Positions 11,631 through 26,600 of a stretch of 64,000 nt of DNA are shown piece after piece (the stretch's first letter is position 1; each line of letters starts with the position of its first letter). The DNA is from Lamellibrachia satsuma (Eukaryota; Annelida; Polychaeta; Sabellida; Siboglinidae): assembly GCA_033239005.1 (NCBI GenBank), contig BSQZ01000033.1:4117501-4181500 (forward strand). The letters are read 5' to 3'. The notes beneath the pieces are model-generated. The model had not been told where the DNA came from. It made no database searches and saw only the letters and a program-made list of their open reading frames with translations. The translations under genes and the position numbers were made by a program.

Positions 11631-14600
11631 CTGTGCTCCTCGTGAGTACGACCTGAAGATTGTGCAGAATCGACCCTGACCTGACGTGTCCCTGCAGGCA
11701 GAAAAACAACAGAACATTAGATACATCATTCTACTTTTAATAATAAATAAAAACTATCCAATATGCTGCAAAATTCAAATTATCTAGATTAGGTGTATCT
11801 TGTACACAGACAACAACAAAGACACAGAATCTGGGATCTTACATACAGTGCTTACCCAGGTGTTCTTGCAGTACTGCTTTGATCCTTATCATTACAATTA
11901 TCATTTCCCAAGCCTGTCAAACTTACATGCAGCCTAGGCTAGTTAACATTGATCATCATCACCACCACTCTAAGTCCTCATTATTCAATCACTGAAAACT
12001 TTATGTAGCTTGCCCTTACAAGCCAATTTGCTTGGGATATCCTAGAGTATTAAGTGAAATCCCCAGGCTGTGGGAAAATTATGGGGGATCCCACCTCAGT
12101 GAACCTTAGCACCCACTGTCCCAGCCCCCAGCCAGCCTATCTGCCACAGGGGAGTAATATCCCTATTTCAGAGGAACAGTGGCAAATTGAAAATATCCTA
12201 TCCAGATTGGATGCCACAGTAAAGAGATGAAGGGGCTAATTAGGTTGAATGGGCTTGTGCCAAGTTGTGGAGTTGACATTGATGAGGTCTACTGTGAACC
12301 ATGGCTAGCCAATCACTGACAATAATTGCTCACTAGACAGAGTTGCTCACAGGACAGTTGTTCACTGGACAGTTGTTCACCCTGTGTATATATTTTATTT
12401 GAAGTAAAAAAAATTTTTTTAATTGAAATTATGTTGTAATAGCATAATTATAACAATCAAAATGTTAAAAGTTCTGTATGTGTGAACCATGTTTCCACAA
12501 TTCCTACTGGTTTAATTTTTATATATCAAATAAAATATACAGTGACAAGGTTAGCAACTGTCTGCCATTTCATTTCCTTCGTCAGTAACTGTCCAATGAC
12601 TCACGGTCAGTAACTGTCCAAGGCCACACACGTACCTGTCCATGAGAGCTAGTGTTACCTGACGTCTTGTCAAAGTAACAATCTCATATACCATTAGGCA
12701 GGATAACCTGTCTATTATTAGATGGCAAAAACTTAGTTTTACATCTATGAGCTTTTCATTGAAATACGGGTGCAGTGTACTGCAAAGATTATTTGGCCAG
12801 ACATGTGACCAAAAATGTATGTTTGACACGAGTATGACCTGCATACAGAACTATTCATATCAACTTAACACTTCAAAAGAACTTAATGCTTCGAAGAACT
12901 GCCTGTGAATGTGTCATGGTTTGTGTTTGTAAACAACATGTGTATGCTTTGAATTGTGCACTGAATATATTACACACACATACGCACGCGCACTGCGCAC
13001 GCGCACGAGAGTGTTGCATGTTGTGTATTCCAACAAACAGTGTGCCGTGAGACAGAAGTAATGGGTGACACCACCAGTCTACATCCTGCACTGTGTCTGA
13101 ATGACAAACCGGTGCCTTCTGAGATACCTGACAGCTCCAAGCACTGATACTGCCATTCCCTCGGCACAGCCTACATCCACAATTACCCAGAAACGCAAAA
13201 ACTCCAAAAAGCAGAGCATTTATAACAATCAGCATAGCAAGTAAGCTGCCTTACTTCAATGTTGCACACTTCCCATGACACACCCAGTTACTTCAACAGT
13301 CTCAACTACACTGGGAAGTATTCAGCTATGCAATCAATGTGTACATGCTAGTGCACTGTCTCGACTGTGAATCATCCAGTATATTATGTTGCATTATGGA
13401 TAGTCTTAAATGTGTCAGCCAAATTGGGTGCAAAGAGGCTTGTTGTGGTAGTGTGTTACCCACAATTCCACAGCTGCAGTTTCAGGAAAGTTACAGTAAA
13501 GCCAGCAAACATGTCATGTGGTCCTGTGTGCAAATAAGTAGTCTTCGATTTTCAATTATAGTTAATTTTGGTTAATTTATATTTTATTTTGCTAAAATAT
13601 CAACATTAATATGATACCAACTTACTTGGATGCTAGACTCAACAAGCATTTATTTGGGGAGTTTATTGTGCACCCAATAAAAAATGTATTCCTACATAAC
13701 ATTGTGATATTCACAATGTTATGTAGGAATGAATACAGCAGCTATACAAATTAGCTAATTGAGACATTCTCCTGTTGGCTGGTAAACTTTGAATCTCCCA
13801 CAATGCCCCATGTTATCAATGCTTTGGATAATTCATAGTTTCGACAGAACAACATTGTTGAAACTCATATGCTGGAACAAGGCATTCCAAAGATGTTTCA
13901 TAAGTTTAATTCTGACGTCTTGCTTAACTGCTTGACCAATATAATTATACTGAGCTAGAGGGGAGATGTATGGTGCCTCAGACTGACAGCATCAGCTGGG
14001 AGACCCTGGGTAGTGGGGGTGACAGTTGCTGGGGTAACACAACCCCTCACAAAACTGAAGCTTCTATAAATAAGCCCTGCCATCTACAGACAGACAGGAT
14101 CAACCAAAGTGCACTAGTGTTGTCCACATGGCACCACCAGGGAAAGGGTAATTAGCTAATGGTCATGGTAATTCACTCCAGATGGCAGTGGACAGTGCTA
14201 ATTGGAGGAGGGTAGGAGTGGGCAGCTGCTCCCCCAGACTGACATGTCAGGGAAGTGGACTGTCCAACAAGGACAGCTAGCTAGCATGATTGTCAGACTG
14301 ACATGTCAGGGAAGTGGACTGTCCAACAAGGAGAGCTAGCTAGCATGGTTGTCAGATTTTGCTTCTGGATTTCTTCAGTTACACTTTATCTTTGATTCCA
14401 ATTAGTCAACCTGTCTACCAGTACCACCATATACACATGGATGCTTACAACTTAATTAACTGCAACATTTGTGCTTCTAATAGGGATATTTTTTGGCACA
14501 CAATTTAGTTTGTCTATGATTAATTTAGAATATTTTCCTAAATTATCCAAACAATATAAGAAAGTAAACGTATGGCTTCGTGGAATAAAAAGTACTCACA

Positions 14601-17600
14601 ATTAGCATGTTGCATCTAAAGAATAGCAAAAAAATCCTTAATTACGGCATATGAGATGCATGGACAGGATATTAAGTTGGACAAGTTATTAATTATTATG
14701 TTTAATTCAGTGCACACAACCAGATGTTGTATTTACATTACTGAATCACATGCTAATGTTGAGACTCTGTGACTAGGTATTCACATAGATATGTGATGTG
14801 AACATGTGTTATAGCTAAGGATTCTATGTAATGCTACCAGAGCAACACATAGGTGCACTGTTTGAATCTAATAACTGATGTCCCATCACAGAATTACACA
14901 TTTTAAAAGGGCAATTGGTTTTTTTACTAATACTATACACACCTGAAACTTGTGAAATATTTATTATATTATTATTTCAATAATAATATTTTGTAGCATA
15001 AAATATTATATTGATTAATTAATCAGTAACATTGATAGATCACAACCTTTTATTCTATAATCAGTTAATAAATAATTATAAAGTTATTTAGTAAATATTC
15101 AGTAAGTTTTGACTGACGGCTCTCTCTGTCACTTTCACTGATGATGCAATAAAACTTATTATACTAAATGTAAGCCATATCTTTGATGATGCAACACATA
15201 TTTTAAGATGTACTTTCCTTAAATTTAACTTTTGGCCTTTGGTATAATTATTGAGTATTAAAACCACATCATATGCAAGTCACCAGAATACCACAGATAT
15301 GGTATGTGCCTCCACAGCCAGGAGTGTAAACAGGCAGCATTCTAAAGAAGATGAATGAAGCCAAGAGAGTAGATAGTAATAGTGTGGGTCTCATGCACAC
15401 AAGCAAAGGTTACTCTGCTTGTTTATTTATGAAGCTACAGTTACTGCTGGCACTGCAGTGCCATAAAACAGGGCAAGGCACATAAGTGCTGTGTATTGAT
15501 CATATAATTTAATTTCCTATTAAGACTCCAGAATTATGATGATGGATTATTGAGTAGCAGCGTATGAGTTTATCCCCATAAAGCCCTAAGAGCTAGTGGA
15601 CAGCCCAGAACGCACACCCATTTACACAGGCTAACACCACCATAAGCCCACTGAAGTTGATGATAAAATTAGGCCATAAAAATACTCTAGATTATGTATG
15701 CACTGCCACCCACAGTGCAGCAGACCTATGCACTGCAGTCTCCAGATCTCCAGGTCAAGTTCCTGCCTTCAAATGGTTCTTACAGTTAGTTTATGCACAT
15801 TGAGGTATTACATATTACCCACAGATGCAAACACAAGATTAGCATAGCTAAATAATGCATACTGTGCCCAGTAAAGATATCAATCACCAGTACATTTTGT
15901 GGCAATCCCCAAAATGAATCATTGTACAAAATTAAAAATAATCCTGTACAGGAGATGACCCCTCCCCTCCAAAACGGTAAAGATGAATAAGTGCAACATA
16001 AATAATTCATCTCCTTTCCCAGTAGTGACCAACCACCAGTTACTACATTGTGTAGAACCTACATTTCTGTGAGGCCGCTAGCTAGTCATGCCTTTGGTGA
16101 TTTACTTACAGGTATTTCCATTTAAAGCAAAAGGCAACAGCTTGTATGCTGCTGTTCTGAATTAATTAATTACCATGCACAACTTTACAGTTTTTATGAC
16201 ATATTGTGCACTAGTAAAAAGTAGCACATGCCACTTAACATCCATTAATTAATGCATACAAGATAAGAACAGTTGCCTCCACAATGGTTTATAAACCAGA
16301 CACTGCAAGAGACGAAACACAAACTACCACTTCTATTTTCCAAGAATTCTGAGCATATAAAAAGCTGATGAATTGCCACCCAGGAAGATCAAATCTTCCA
16401 TAAATCCAAAATAAATCAAAATGTCTACAGTTATTTCAGTTATGATTATATCGCACAATTTCTCATATTGTCCAGTTAGAAATATTGACTTATCTACAAA
16501 ATCGCTCATCTGCTTAGTGAAAAGACTGGGACCTGTAATAGTAATACTCAAATGACACTCTCCTGATATTGGAAGTTGGAGGGCGATGTTTGGCTAAATG
16601 CTAGGATAGTCGCCTACCATTCTCCTGACATTCACCATCAAACCAGAAGGTCTAGAAGCATACAGACAAATTTGCACAATCCCTGACATGTATACACAAG
16701 TTTCACTGTAGAATATATGCACTACATGTGCTTGAGGACAGCAGGTACACACCACCCACTGTGCAGGTGGCAGGTCAATCAATAGCAATGGCGGTACAGG
16801 TGCATAACAGTGCTGTCAAATCTCATTGATTATTATATTTGTGCAGTGTGTTGGATTACCTGTACATGGTTTCAATTTCTCTGTTGAAGCGTGCAAGTGA
16901 ATTATTAGAACACCTGCACATATCTGCCAAGCGTAAGTTCAGGTACGACAGGCATAATATTATATACAGAGTATTTAGCCAGGTATATTCTGTGTTAATT
17001 CTGAGGCACAAACATGGCCAGTGTACACTCACCACACTTGGCTACCAGCCCAATAAGTTTATACTTCTCTGGTAGCCACCTCATCTTTAGTGTTTTTGTT
17101 TTAGCTTATATTGTACTTGATCATGATGATGAGGAAATAAATTTACTTAGTTACTCTCATTACTAGTATTCACAGCGAAAGAGGGGAGAGAGAGGGAGGG
17201 GAGGAGTGAGGGAGGTTTTGAGTAAAATTATGTAATTTTTTATGTGAAATTTTGCAAAATGTTATTAAATGTTTAATCAGAATCACTGATCATAGTTTAT
17301 TTTATAAATTGCTCATATATCTCTAACTTCTAAATATCAATAATGTGGAGTTCAAATATGTACATGGTGAGAACGAAATTGAGGCTATACATAAAATACA
17401 AATCAGACTATCAGTGTCATTATACATATTTTATATGCAGTTAATTTTGTGATATATTTCTGCTCCTGTGTCATGATTCCAATTAAGTTTTAACCCTGAA
17501 GCACTACCAGCTCTTGGTATATCTGCCCCACAACACATGGGGTGGCAGACCCGAGAGTGGCTACAAAACATGTTTATGGCCCAGACAGGGCAGCCAAGTA

Positions 17601-20600
17601 AAGAGTACATACCACAGTTGTAACTTCACCCTCTTTCCATCCAGTAGTATGGTCGTTGTCTTGTACACAATTCCTACAACAGAATAATTAATCGTTTTGA
17701 TAACATACTAAAATTAGTTCACGACATAATATGTGTATCATAATGATCTACATACCAACAGTGATGCACACACATATATATATAATTCTTCCAAAACAAT
17801 ATTAGTATCAGTATTAGATTATAACAAATATTTATCTACTTTCACCATGACATAGTCCAGCTATATATATTATTCTCATTTAAAACAATACCTCAATACC
17901 TACATTTGTTGACATGTGTTTACAGAATGAAACAACTATGACACAAGGCTAGGTCCTAAAGACAAAGACAGACAACATGCTGCTGCTGTTCTATCTACTT
18001 GAAACATATTTATTCGTGGTTAAAAAGCTACACTAATACTGCTGGAAAGTCATGCACTTTGGCAGATGACAGTGCGCTCCTACATTATTGCAAACCCAAG
18101 GTACACGACATCAAATACAGCATAAAAAGGACAGAATCAATCTCAACATAACAAAAGCAAACCCTGGGAAGAAACTCAATGAAAAGTGGAAGCACCAAAC
18201 CCAACACTACCTAAAAAAATTTTGACGTGGACATGAAAGGCAAGTGTTGAAAGGAGAGAGACCCTCTCCTAGTCTGGTGACAGCCTCATAAGTTATAGAA
18301 CATAATATATTATTTACAAAGATGAATTTAGATTTTGATGCCTAAATAACAAGACTTCTTTTTCAGTATGAATGACAGAGACTAAGGCACACAAGTTTAG
18401 CAGATTATGACAAACTGTTATAAAACAGATGCATAAAAACAAAGATCTTCAGTCTGCTCAATGAATAGAAATTGGCTGAAAAGATGACACTATCAGGACA
18501 CTGTCACCTAACTATCTCTACACACACACAATGGTCTAGTCTCATAACACCTGAGGCCAGGCAATGTTTAAGCTGACAACAGTGACTGTACAACACTGGC
18601 CACATGCTACTGTATGCCAAGTCTGCTGACAACAGTGACTGTACAACACTGGCCACATGCTACTGTATGCCAAGTCTGCTGACAACAGTGACTGTACAAC
18701 ACTGGCCACATGCTACTGTATGCCAAGTCTGCTGACAACAGTGACTGTACAACACTGGCCACATGCTACTGTATGCCAAGTCTGCAGCATGGAAATATAA
18801 TATTAGCCTGGCTAAAGAATGCACACACCGCATGAGTAAACATTGGGCAGAATGTCTATACTTGTCGACCCAATAATCATCATGCATCTTTGCACAAGTG
18901 TCTCAGTTTTTTTTCACAAACATCAAAAACACACTGAATCGGAACAACAAAATAAAAAAAATATTTTGGAATATCAATTGCTGCGTTATGATCAAACACA
19001 AGGAACAGCACTGCACTAACACATTCTCTCCACATAAACACAAGTTATTTTCAAGGCATTATTCATTACTGATTTATTTACACAAACTTACACAAATCTA
19101 TTCTAGGTTCATGAATATAAAGTGACTTTTCTAAGGCTGAATTTGGCCTTCAAAATAAGGAATATATAAGTGATAGCAATGCATTAATGCTGGCGTCCTG
19201 CTTTTAACCCTGTGTACAGTCCCCCTGAATCAAAGCTTTCACAGTGAATGTTTCTAGGGTGTAGAAATACAACTTACAACACCTTGAATAGTCTTTATAT
19301 AAATCTTATGAGTTTAATTGTGTCAACAACAGGGAGAACACAGATAATGCGACAACCTGTTGTGACATATAATAATTGATGATCATGTTGATGACAGGAT
19401 CCCAACACTAGCCTGGCCAACATGCCAGGTTAATCACAGGTATGTCACCTGAAATGTTTCCAGATTGATCAATTTCTGACTGCTGAGCACAGGCAAGGCA
19501 AACCCATGCGTGGGTTGATCAACATACATTCCTATAAGTGTGATGTCTCACAATATACACATTTAGTATATAGTATGTCAAGTATCAGCGAATTGATGGA
19601 TGTGAGAGTATGATTCAATTGTAATTGCCAAAAAAAAAATTACAATTACAGTGTAATTCATTTTTTAGAAATCTAATTGAGTTTTTATGGGGGTTGTGTA
19701 ATTACAATTTACCATTGTAATTGAGCATAACCCAGACAACAAGAATGCATGAATTCATTTCATATCATGTCTAAAACGAGCAGTAGCGGTGCATGTATTA
19801 TTCTTTTATAAAACAAATTTAATCACTCCAAAAAATTAATGATTTATGATTTTTTAATATCCGATTTTTTTTAATCGCTGATTTATATGAATTTAACACA
19901 AATAATTGTTTACAAGCACATTGATTCTGTTTTGAATCCATTTAGTACAATAAAAGTATTGAAATAATATGTTGTTTCCTTATTTCCAGATTTGATTATT
20001 CTCAGTATTTAAAGTCAAATATTTTATGACATTGCACATGTTTGAGCTATTCCCTTTCTGAATGCAGTGAAGCCACACAAACTTGTTGTCCAGAAGAAGT
20101 ATATTTTCAAGTGAGAAGTCCTGAGTCCACTTAGAGCTTGTGCTAGTTGTTACCAATTCAGTATGTTGACTCAAGTGAGACAGTCTAGGCTACAAATGTC
20201 TAATACTTTACCAGTTTGCAGTCTGGTTAGAAACCCTTAGAGTACACAAAGCCCTGGACAGGTGCTAATCCACCATCTCAGCAAACAATAATTATCATGG
20301 CTACTGCCACAGACACACAGCATGCTTTCCTTTCCAAGACAGATTATGCAACTACGGGGGTGAGACCTTGTGGACATTGTCTAATGGGTGGATTGGTCCC
20401 AATGAGTGCCACAAACAATTTAAAATTAGATCTGGCGCTATATCAAATAAAATTTATTATTATTATACACTTACTTTAAAACAACAGTTTTGTTGCTGTT
20501 ATAAATCAAACTATGTTATAATCATATAACTTTATATAAGCAAACAATCATGTACCCTCTGTTAAGACAAGTACCCAAATTGATTTGAATAGAAAACTTT

Positions 20601-23600
20601 TGAAAGACTTTATAAATATAAACATCTATATAAATGTCTAGATTTAAAAAAAATCTAATAAATAAAAAATAAGATTTTTTTTAAATCATGACTTTTTCAA
20701 CCCTGAATGTGGTTGTACTCAAGCAATTGGCCCTTTATAACAATGTAAGAATTGGCCCTTTACAAAAACGTAAGAATGACATTAAACAAACATAGTGTAC
20801 TATCAAAGAAGTTATTAATCAGACTTAAGAGAAATTTTAATTTCCTGATCACTTTCTGGTTGACAATAAATTGATAAGTGATACCACTGACATTGCTAAC
20901 AAATTTAGTTGTTTCTTTACAAATGTAGGACCTAAGCTAGCAGCTGAAATAACTAATACAGACAACGCAAATTTCATGGATTACCTACACAACCCGATAT
21001 TTCACATTCAAACCAATTTCTGAAGGAACTACCATAAACATATTAGATAGCTTAAAACCTAAACCTAGTTGTGGCAACTATGGCATTTCCACTAAATTAT
21101 TAAAAACAATAAAAAAAGAAATTTGCAAACCTTTCACCATCATAATTAATCAGTCACTAGCAACTGACATTTTCCTGACCCTAAAAAAATTGCAAAAGTA
21201 ATACCACTTTATAAAAAAGGCGACAGGACATTACTCGATAACTATCGTCCAATCTCCATATTACCATTAATCTCCAAAATAAGAGTAATGTTCAATCAAA
21301 TTCACATGTACTTCTCATCTCATAGTTTATACTACAACGGGCAATATGGTTTTAGAGAAAAACACTCCACTCAGTTAGCTGCACTTGAACTCATCAACAG
21401 AATATCTCAGGAACTTGATCAAGGTATCACTCGAATAAATGTATACCTTGATTTATCAAAAGCGTTTGACACCCTTGACCATAATATTCTTTTATCTAAA
21501 TTACAGTTTTATGGGCTACTTATCAAACAGGAAAAAGTTTGTTCAGATGAATAATGCTAAATCTTTCGAAGCCGACATAACAATGGGTGTACCCCAAGAC
21601 TCAATAATGGGTCCTTTATTGTTCATTATGAATGATATCATCCACTCTAGTAATTCGTTTAAATTCATAATGTTTGCAGATGACACCACATTATTCACTA
21701 CACTAAATTCTAATGAACACTATGATATTCACAATGAAAGACTAAACAATAAATTAGAAAAAATAAGTATTTAGCTCAAAGTGAACAAACTTTCGCTAAA
21801 TGTAAAGAACACAAAAGCCATGATATTTCATATACCACAAAGGTTCAGCTTCCTTCGAATAGCTGAATCAAATATGTAGATAATTTTATTTTCTCGGTAT
21901 CACTATTAACAAACACCTAAATTGGTCTAGTCATATAGATGCACTGGCTACCAAAATATCAAAAACCATAGGAGTGTTAAATAGTCTCAACACACATCCT
22001 ATCAATCAACATCCTGAGAACAATTATGGGGTGTTGGTCTAGGGGACTCAGAGTAACCTAAATAATAAAATTACCAACTTACAGAAAAGGGAAGTTAGAA
22101 TTATAACTTCTAGTAATTACCTGGCTCATTGTGAACCAATTTTTAAGAAACTTTACCTCTTAAAGCTTGATGACATATATAGAATTCAACTACTAAAATT
22201 TATTAACAAATTCATCAATAAGCAGCTGCCTGATTATTTCAATAAAAACCTACTCTTATACAATACCCAGCACCATCAACATGCCACTAGGGCATGCACA
22301 GATGTATTTATCCCTAGAGTCAATCACAAATTCTCCTAAAGAAACATCAGATTCAGAATAGCAAAGATATTTAATAAACCTCCCGATATCATTATTAATA
22401 AAATATTCACCCACCATATCCATGGATTCTCCACCTATATTAAAAAATACGCTATTGAAAGGCATCAAAATGCTTGTACAATTATTAACTGTTATATATG
22501 TGGAAGATAATTAACTTAAATCCCTATGTATACATCGCCTTGTACTTACTAGCTAATTATATCTTGGAAGATTTAATGTTGTCTTTAAAATAAATTTACT
22601 GTAATGTCTAATAATGCATTTAGTTTTAGTTTTTGTGTGTGTGCATATGTGCACATGTATATGTCAGCTACTGTACGAACTTTTGATTATATAATGTATT
22701 ATCATGCCCTTAGCCAGAAATAAAATTTTGCCAGTCTTGAACACTCTAAAAAACCTGAAATGCGCGAATGGCTTCCGTTGAAGCTGTTGTGTCTATGACA
22801 GCCATTATTGGCCCAATTGATTTTTTTCATTGGCAAGCCAATGCTGGTTGATATAATGACAGCCATTAATGGCCCATTTGGTTTTTGTACTGGTAGGCCA
22901 ACGCAAGTTGAGCAAATGTCATAAGGCAGCCATCATTGCCCGAATTAGATTTTTTCAATGGCAGGCCAAGTCCGGTTTAACCATTATCGGCCCAGTCGAG
23001 TCTTACTAGCTGTGCAGCGAGGTTGGCGTTATCACCTACACAGTAATAATAATAATAGAAGAACCAACACACGAAGGTTCATGAATAAGGTAATTTGAAA
23101 CTTTACTTTAAATATGTAATCATGGAAGTAATGTTTGAATCATCTTAAGACTTTAAAACCAGTGAGTTTAACATCAGTTGTATGTAAATTACTCAAAACA
23201 TTAATTAGAGACCACATGGTAGAATTCCTTGTAAAACATAAATTACTAAATACATCTCAACATGGGTTCCTAAAAGCAAGAACATGCCTAACTAATCTCT
23301 TATGTTTTTTTGAAGAAATTACAAAGTGGGTAGATGACGGGTCACCAGTGGATGTTGTCTACTTAGATTTTCAGAAAGCTTTCGATAAAGTGCCACATCA
23401 AAGATTGTTCCTTAAACTAGTAAAAGCCCATGGCATAGGTAATGATGTAATCAACTGGATAGAAAAGTGGCTTACACACAGAAAACAGAGAATAATAGTA
23501 GATGGTGAGATTTCAAACTGGAAATCTGTTTTGAGTGGGGTACCACAGGGATCAGTATTAGGCCCTATACTGTTTTTAATATATATGATTTGGAAGATGA

Positions 23601-26600
23601 CATCTACCGGGTAGCAAAGTACTCAAATTTGCAGATGACACAAAAGTATTCAGAAAGGTTACTAATGACACAGATAAACAAAGTTTACAGGATGATCTAG
23701 ATAAATTAGTTAAATGGTCAGAAAAATGGCAAATGTTATTCAATTTTGGGAAGTGTAAATGTATACACATAGGACATGGAAACATGGATGAATGAAGAAT
23801 ATAAATTGGGGATGCTGTACTAGCTAGAACCACACAAGAAAAGGACTTAGAAGTAACATTTACTGCTGACATGAAAGTTGTCAGAGCAATGTGGGATTGC
23901 TGCTTCAAAAGGAAATAAAATTCTAGGGCTAATTAGGAGAACTATCTTGTATAAGGAGAAACAGCTAATTATACCACTGTACAAAGCAATAGTTAGACCA
24001 CATTTGGAATATTGTATTCAAGCATGGAGGCCACATCGTAAAAAGGACATAGACAAGCTAGAAAGAATACAACGAAGAGCAAGTAAAATGATTCCAGAAT
24101 TGAGAGACCTTAGTTGCGAAAGTCGCTTATTACAATGTGGTTTGACAACACTAGAGACCAGGAGACTAAGAGGAGACCAAATAGAAGTGTTTAAAATAGT
24201 GAATGGTTATGAGGATGTTGCCAGGAATATGTTCTTCAAACTTAAAAAAGGCAGCAGAACCAGAGGACACAAAGCAGCATTAGTTAAGGAGCAGTGTAGG
24301 TTGGACATGAGGAAGTACTCTTTCTCACAGAGGGTTATAAATGAATGGAAAAAACTGCCAAATGATTGTGTTAATGCTAGTATTTTGAATATGTTTAAAA
24401 ATAGAATTGACAGATATTTGATAAGGACGGGCTACACATAGATGAGAAAATTGTTGGACTCTCGATAAGCCAATTGCTTCCTTGTCCACTTGCCATCTGG
24501 AACTTGTTTGGGATGGCAATCTTGTTAAATCTGGTTAAACGTACATGCATGCAAATACGTCTAATATAAAAAATAATATGATTACAATCACACTCAAAAT
24601 CAAATGCTTTACACTAAAATTAAAGCAAAACAACAACTAAAAATAGAAGATATAGCACTCAGTAGTACAATTAGTTTTGAAAGTAACACATTGAAGCATT
24701 ACTTATTTTATAAAACAGCAATCATCCAGATTCAGTACTGCCTGTTGGACAAATAACAATATGAATTTACTAGACTGAGCACAGCCTAATCGTTGGTGAT
24801 TTGCCTGCCGTTTGAGTTGAGGAATCGGGAAACTGCTGCTGATAGTAGGGCCTACAAGCTGGTTATGTATGTGAATCGGAACCCGAATCAGACTCAATTT
24901 CAAAGTCTACCGCGATCATGCTTGGCTACAATACAGTAGCACCTTGGTTACTAGCGGCAGGCACATCAACATTATGGATCTCCACCAACGTAACAAAGGA
25001 TGATGACTTGGACTGTTTAGGGACAATCATAGGAATGCTGCTTTTAGTCACGTTTACGAAAAAGGCATCGACTGTCGTGAACTTTGACATTATCACATCT
25101 TTTCACCCACTTGGCAAGTGTCATTTTGAATTCGCCCACAACATCTGGGTCACGAGATTGTTTCTTCAAAAGCGAGCGCCAATGGATAGGCACTGAGAAA
25201 CGTCACATAACGTGTTTCCGAACCAATGACACACGATTACAATAAATAGAGATCATCCACAGTATCATTAATTTGCAACAATGTCAAGGTTAAAAATATA
25301 TATAGTCCTATAGATCGGCGGTATTCGCTATTCTGCTTTATTTTACTCATCGTCGTAAGACATTTGCCCATCTTCAAGACGGGCAGATGGGTCCCTGGTT
25401 AAGGGCCTGTGTATTATTAGCTAAATTACTCTGTAAGTGTATTATTATAATCATTATACTGCAATTATTATTCAAGGTGGCTCTTGTGGCAGTGGCATTT
25501 AAATGCCTTAACAAGATTCTCCTGATCCATTGTATATACTAAATTATAATATGTAATTATTGGTCTAATAAATTTCATTTCATTCATTCGCTCATAAAAC
25601 AATGTATAAATTTATTTTTAAAGAGCCGTAACAGTTATTAATTATTTGAAGCGATATAACTGTAAAACTATAATAGATTTCTTGAAGTGCTGTAATTGAG
25701 CTTGTTTGATGATGTGTAAGTGACAATTGTCCCTACCCAGAATTGTATTGTTATGTTTGATGTTTTACAAGCTATTACAATAAAAAATGTAATGAGTGTA
25801 TAAAAAGAGCTATCAGTTCAGATTACAATGTGGCATTTCTTCCATCATCTACGAACATCACTTTTTAGTTAAATTTAGTGCAATAGTTGCAATAATGGCT
25901 GAAACTGCCAAACTCACTAAAATGTTTTCTTTTCCAGTACCGAAACTTACCCAAACTTGTACCCACATCAACGACTACCCAACATAAGTCTACTCAGAAT
26001 AACTTGGACCTTCATAAAACCGTTACTGACACTTCAGTAAGATCACATTTCCCAAGAATCAGTCATGATTAGATAAGGATGCTAGTAAATCTATTAACCT
26101 CACTTGCAAATGGTTTGCTATTTTCAGTTTGTGATCCCCAGTAACCACACAGGTTCCCTGCAGATTATGTTGATACTGGAGACACATTAACAGGTACCAG
26201 CAGTCCAGCACATCTAATCTGTGAAACGTTTGGTTATATACAGTCAAACTATGTACACTGTATTCCAAGAATAGAAATTGGATGACAACCATTTGGCTGG
26301 GAGCCACTGATCATTAAAGAATATAAATGATACAAATGCAATTTCTATCTTAAGAAAACAATAGTAGTTGGCACGAATTATGCTTACACTCACAGCATCC
26401 CAATGTAGGTCTTAGAATGTCCGATCAAGCAAAAAAGATGAAAAACATCAAGTGTGTTGTAATGGTTTTCTTAGTTTGCTTCAATGTATAGGACGAAGAA
26501 GGCTAGCAAGATGAATCACTATATATACAATATTCACTCTGTAATAAGACAGGTTCAGCAAGACATAATTATAGCTAAAAGATTAAACAAATACAATTCA

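Larger units (their letters stand above)
11692..17612. other. RAB40 intron 2
   Basis: No other exon found on either strand. Contains a perfect palindrome, a 59-bp duplication and an alternating CG/CA tract; the rest is featureless AT-rich DNA. Confidence 0.6.

Noticed and set aside
12873..13235. 120-codon minus-strand frame rich in Cys
   Set aside because: Runs through a CA/CG alternating tract, no domain, no splice or conservation support.
23878..24441. Intact 187-codon protein gene
   Set aside because: It is the C-terminal part of a LINE reverse transcriptase, continuous with RT motifs upstream in another frame.
24918..25196. Possible small gene
   Set aside because: No recognisable domain on either strand and no splice partner found.
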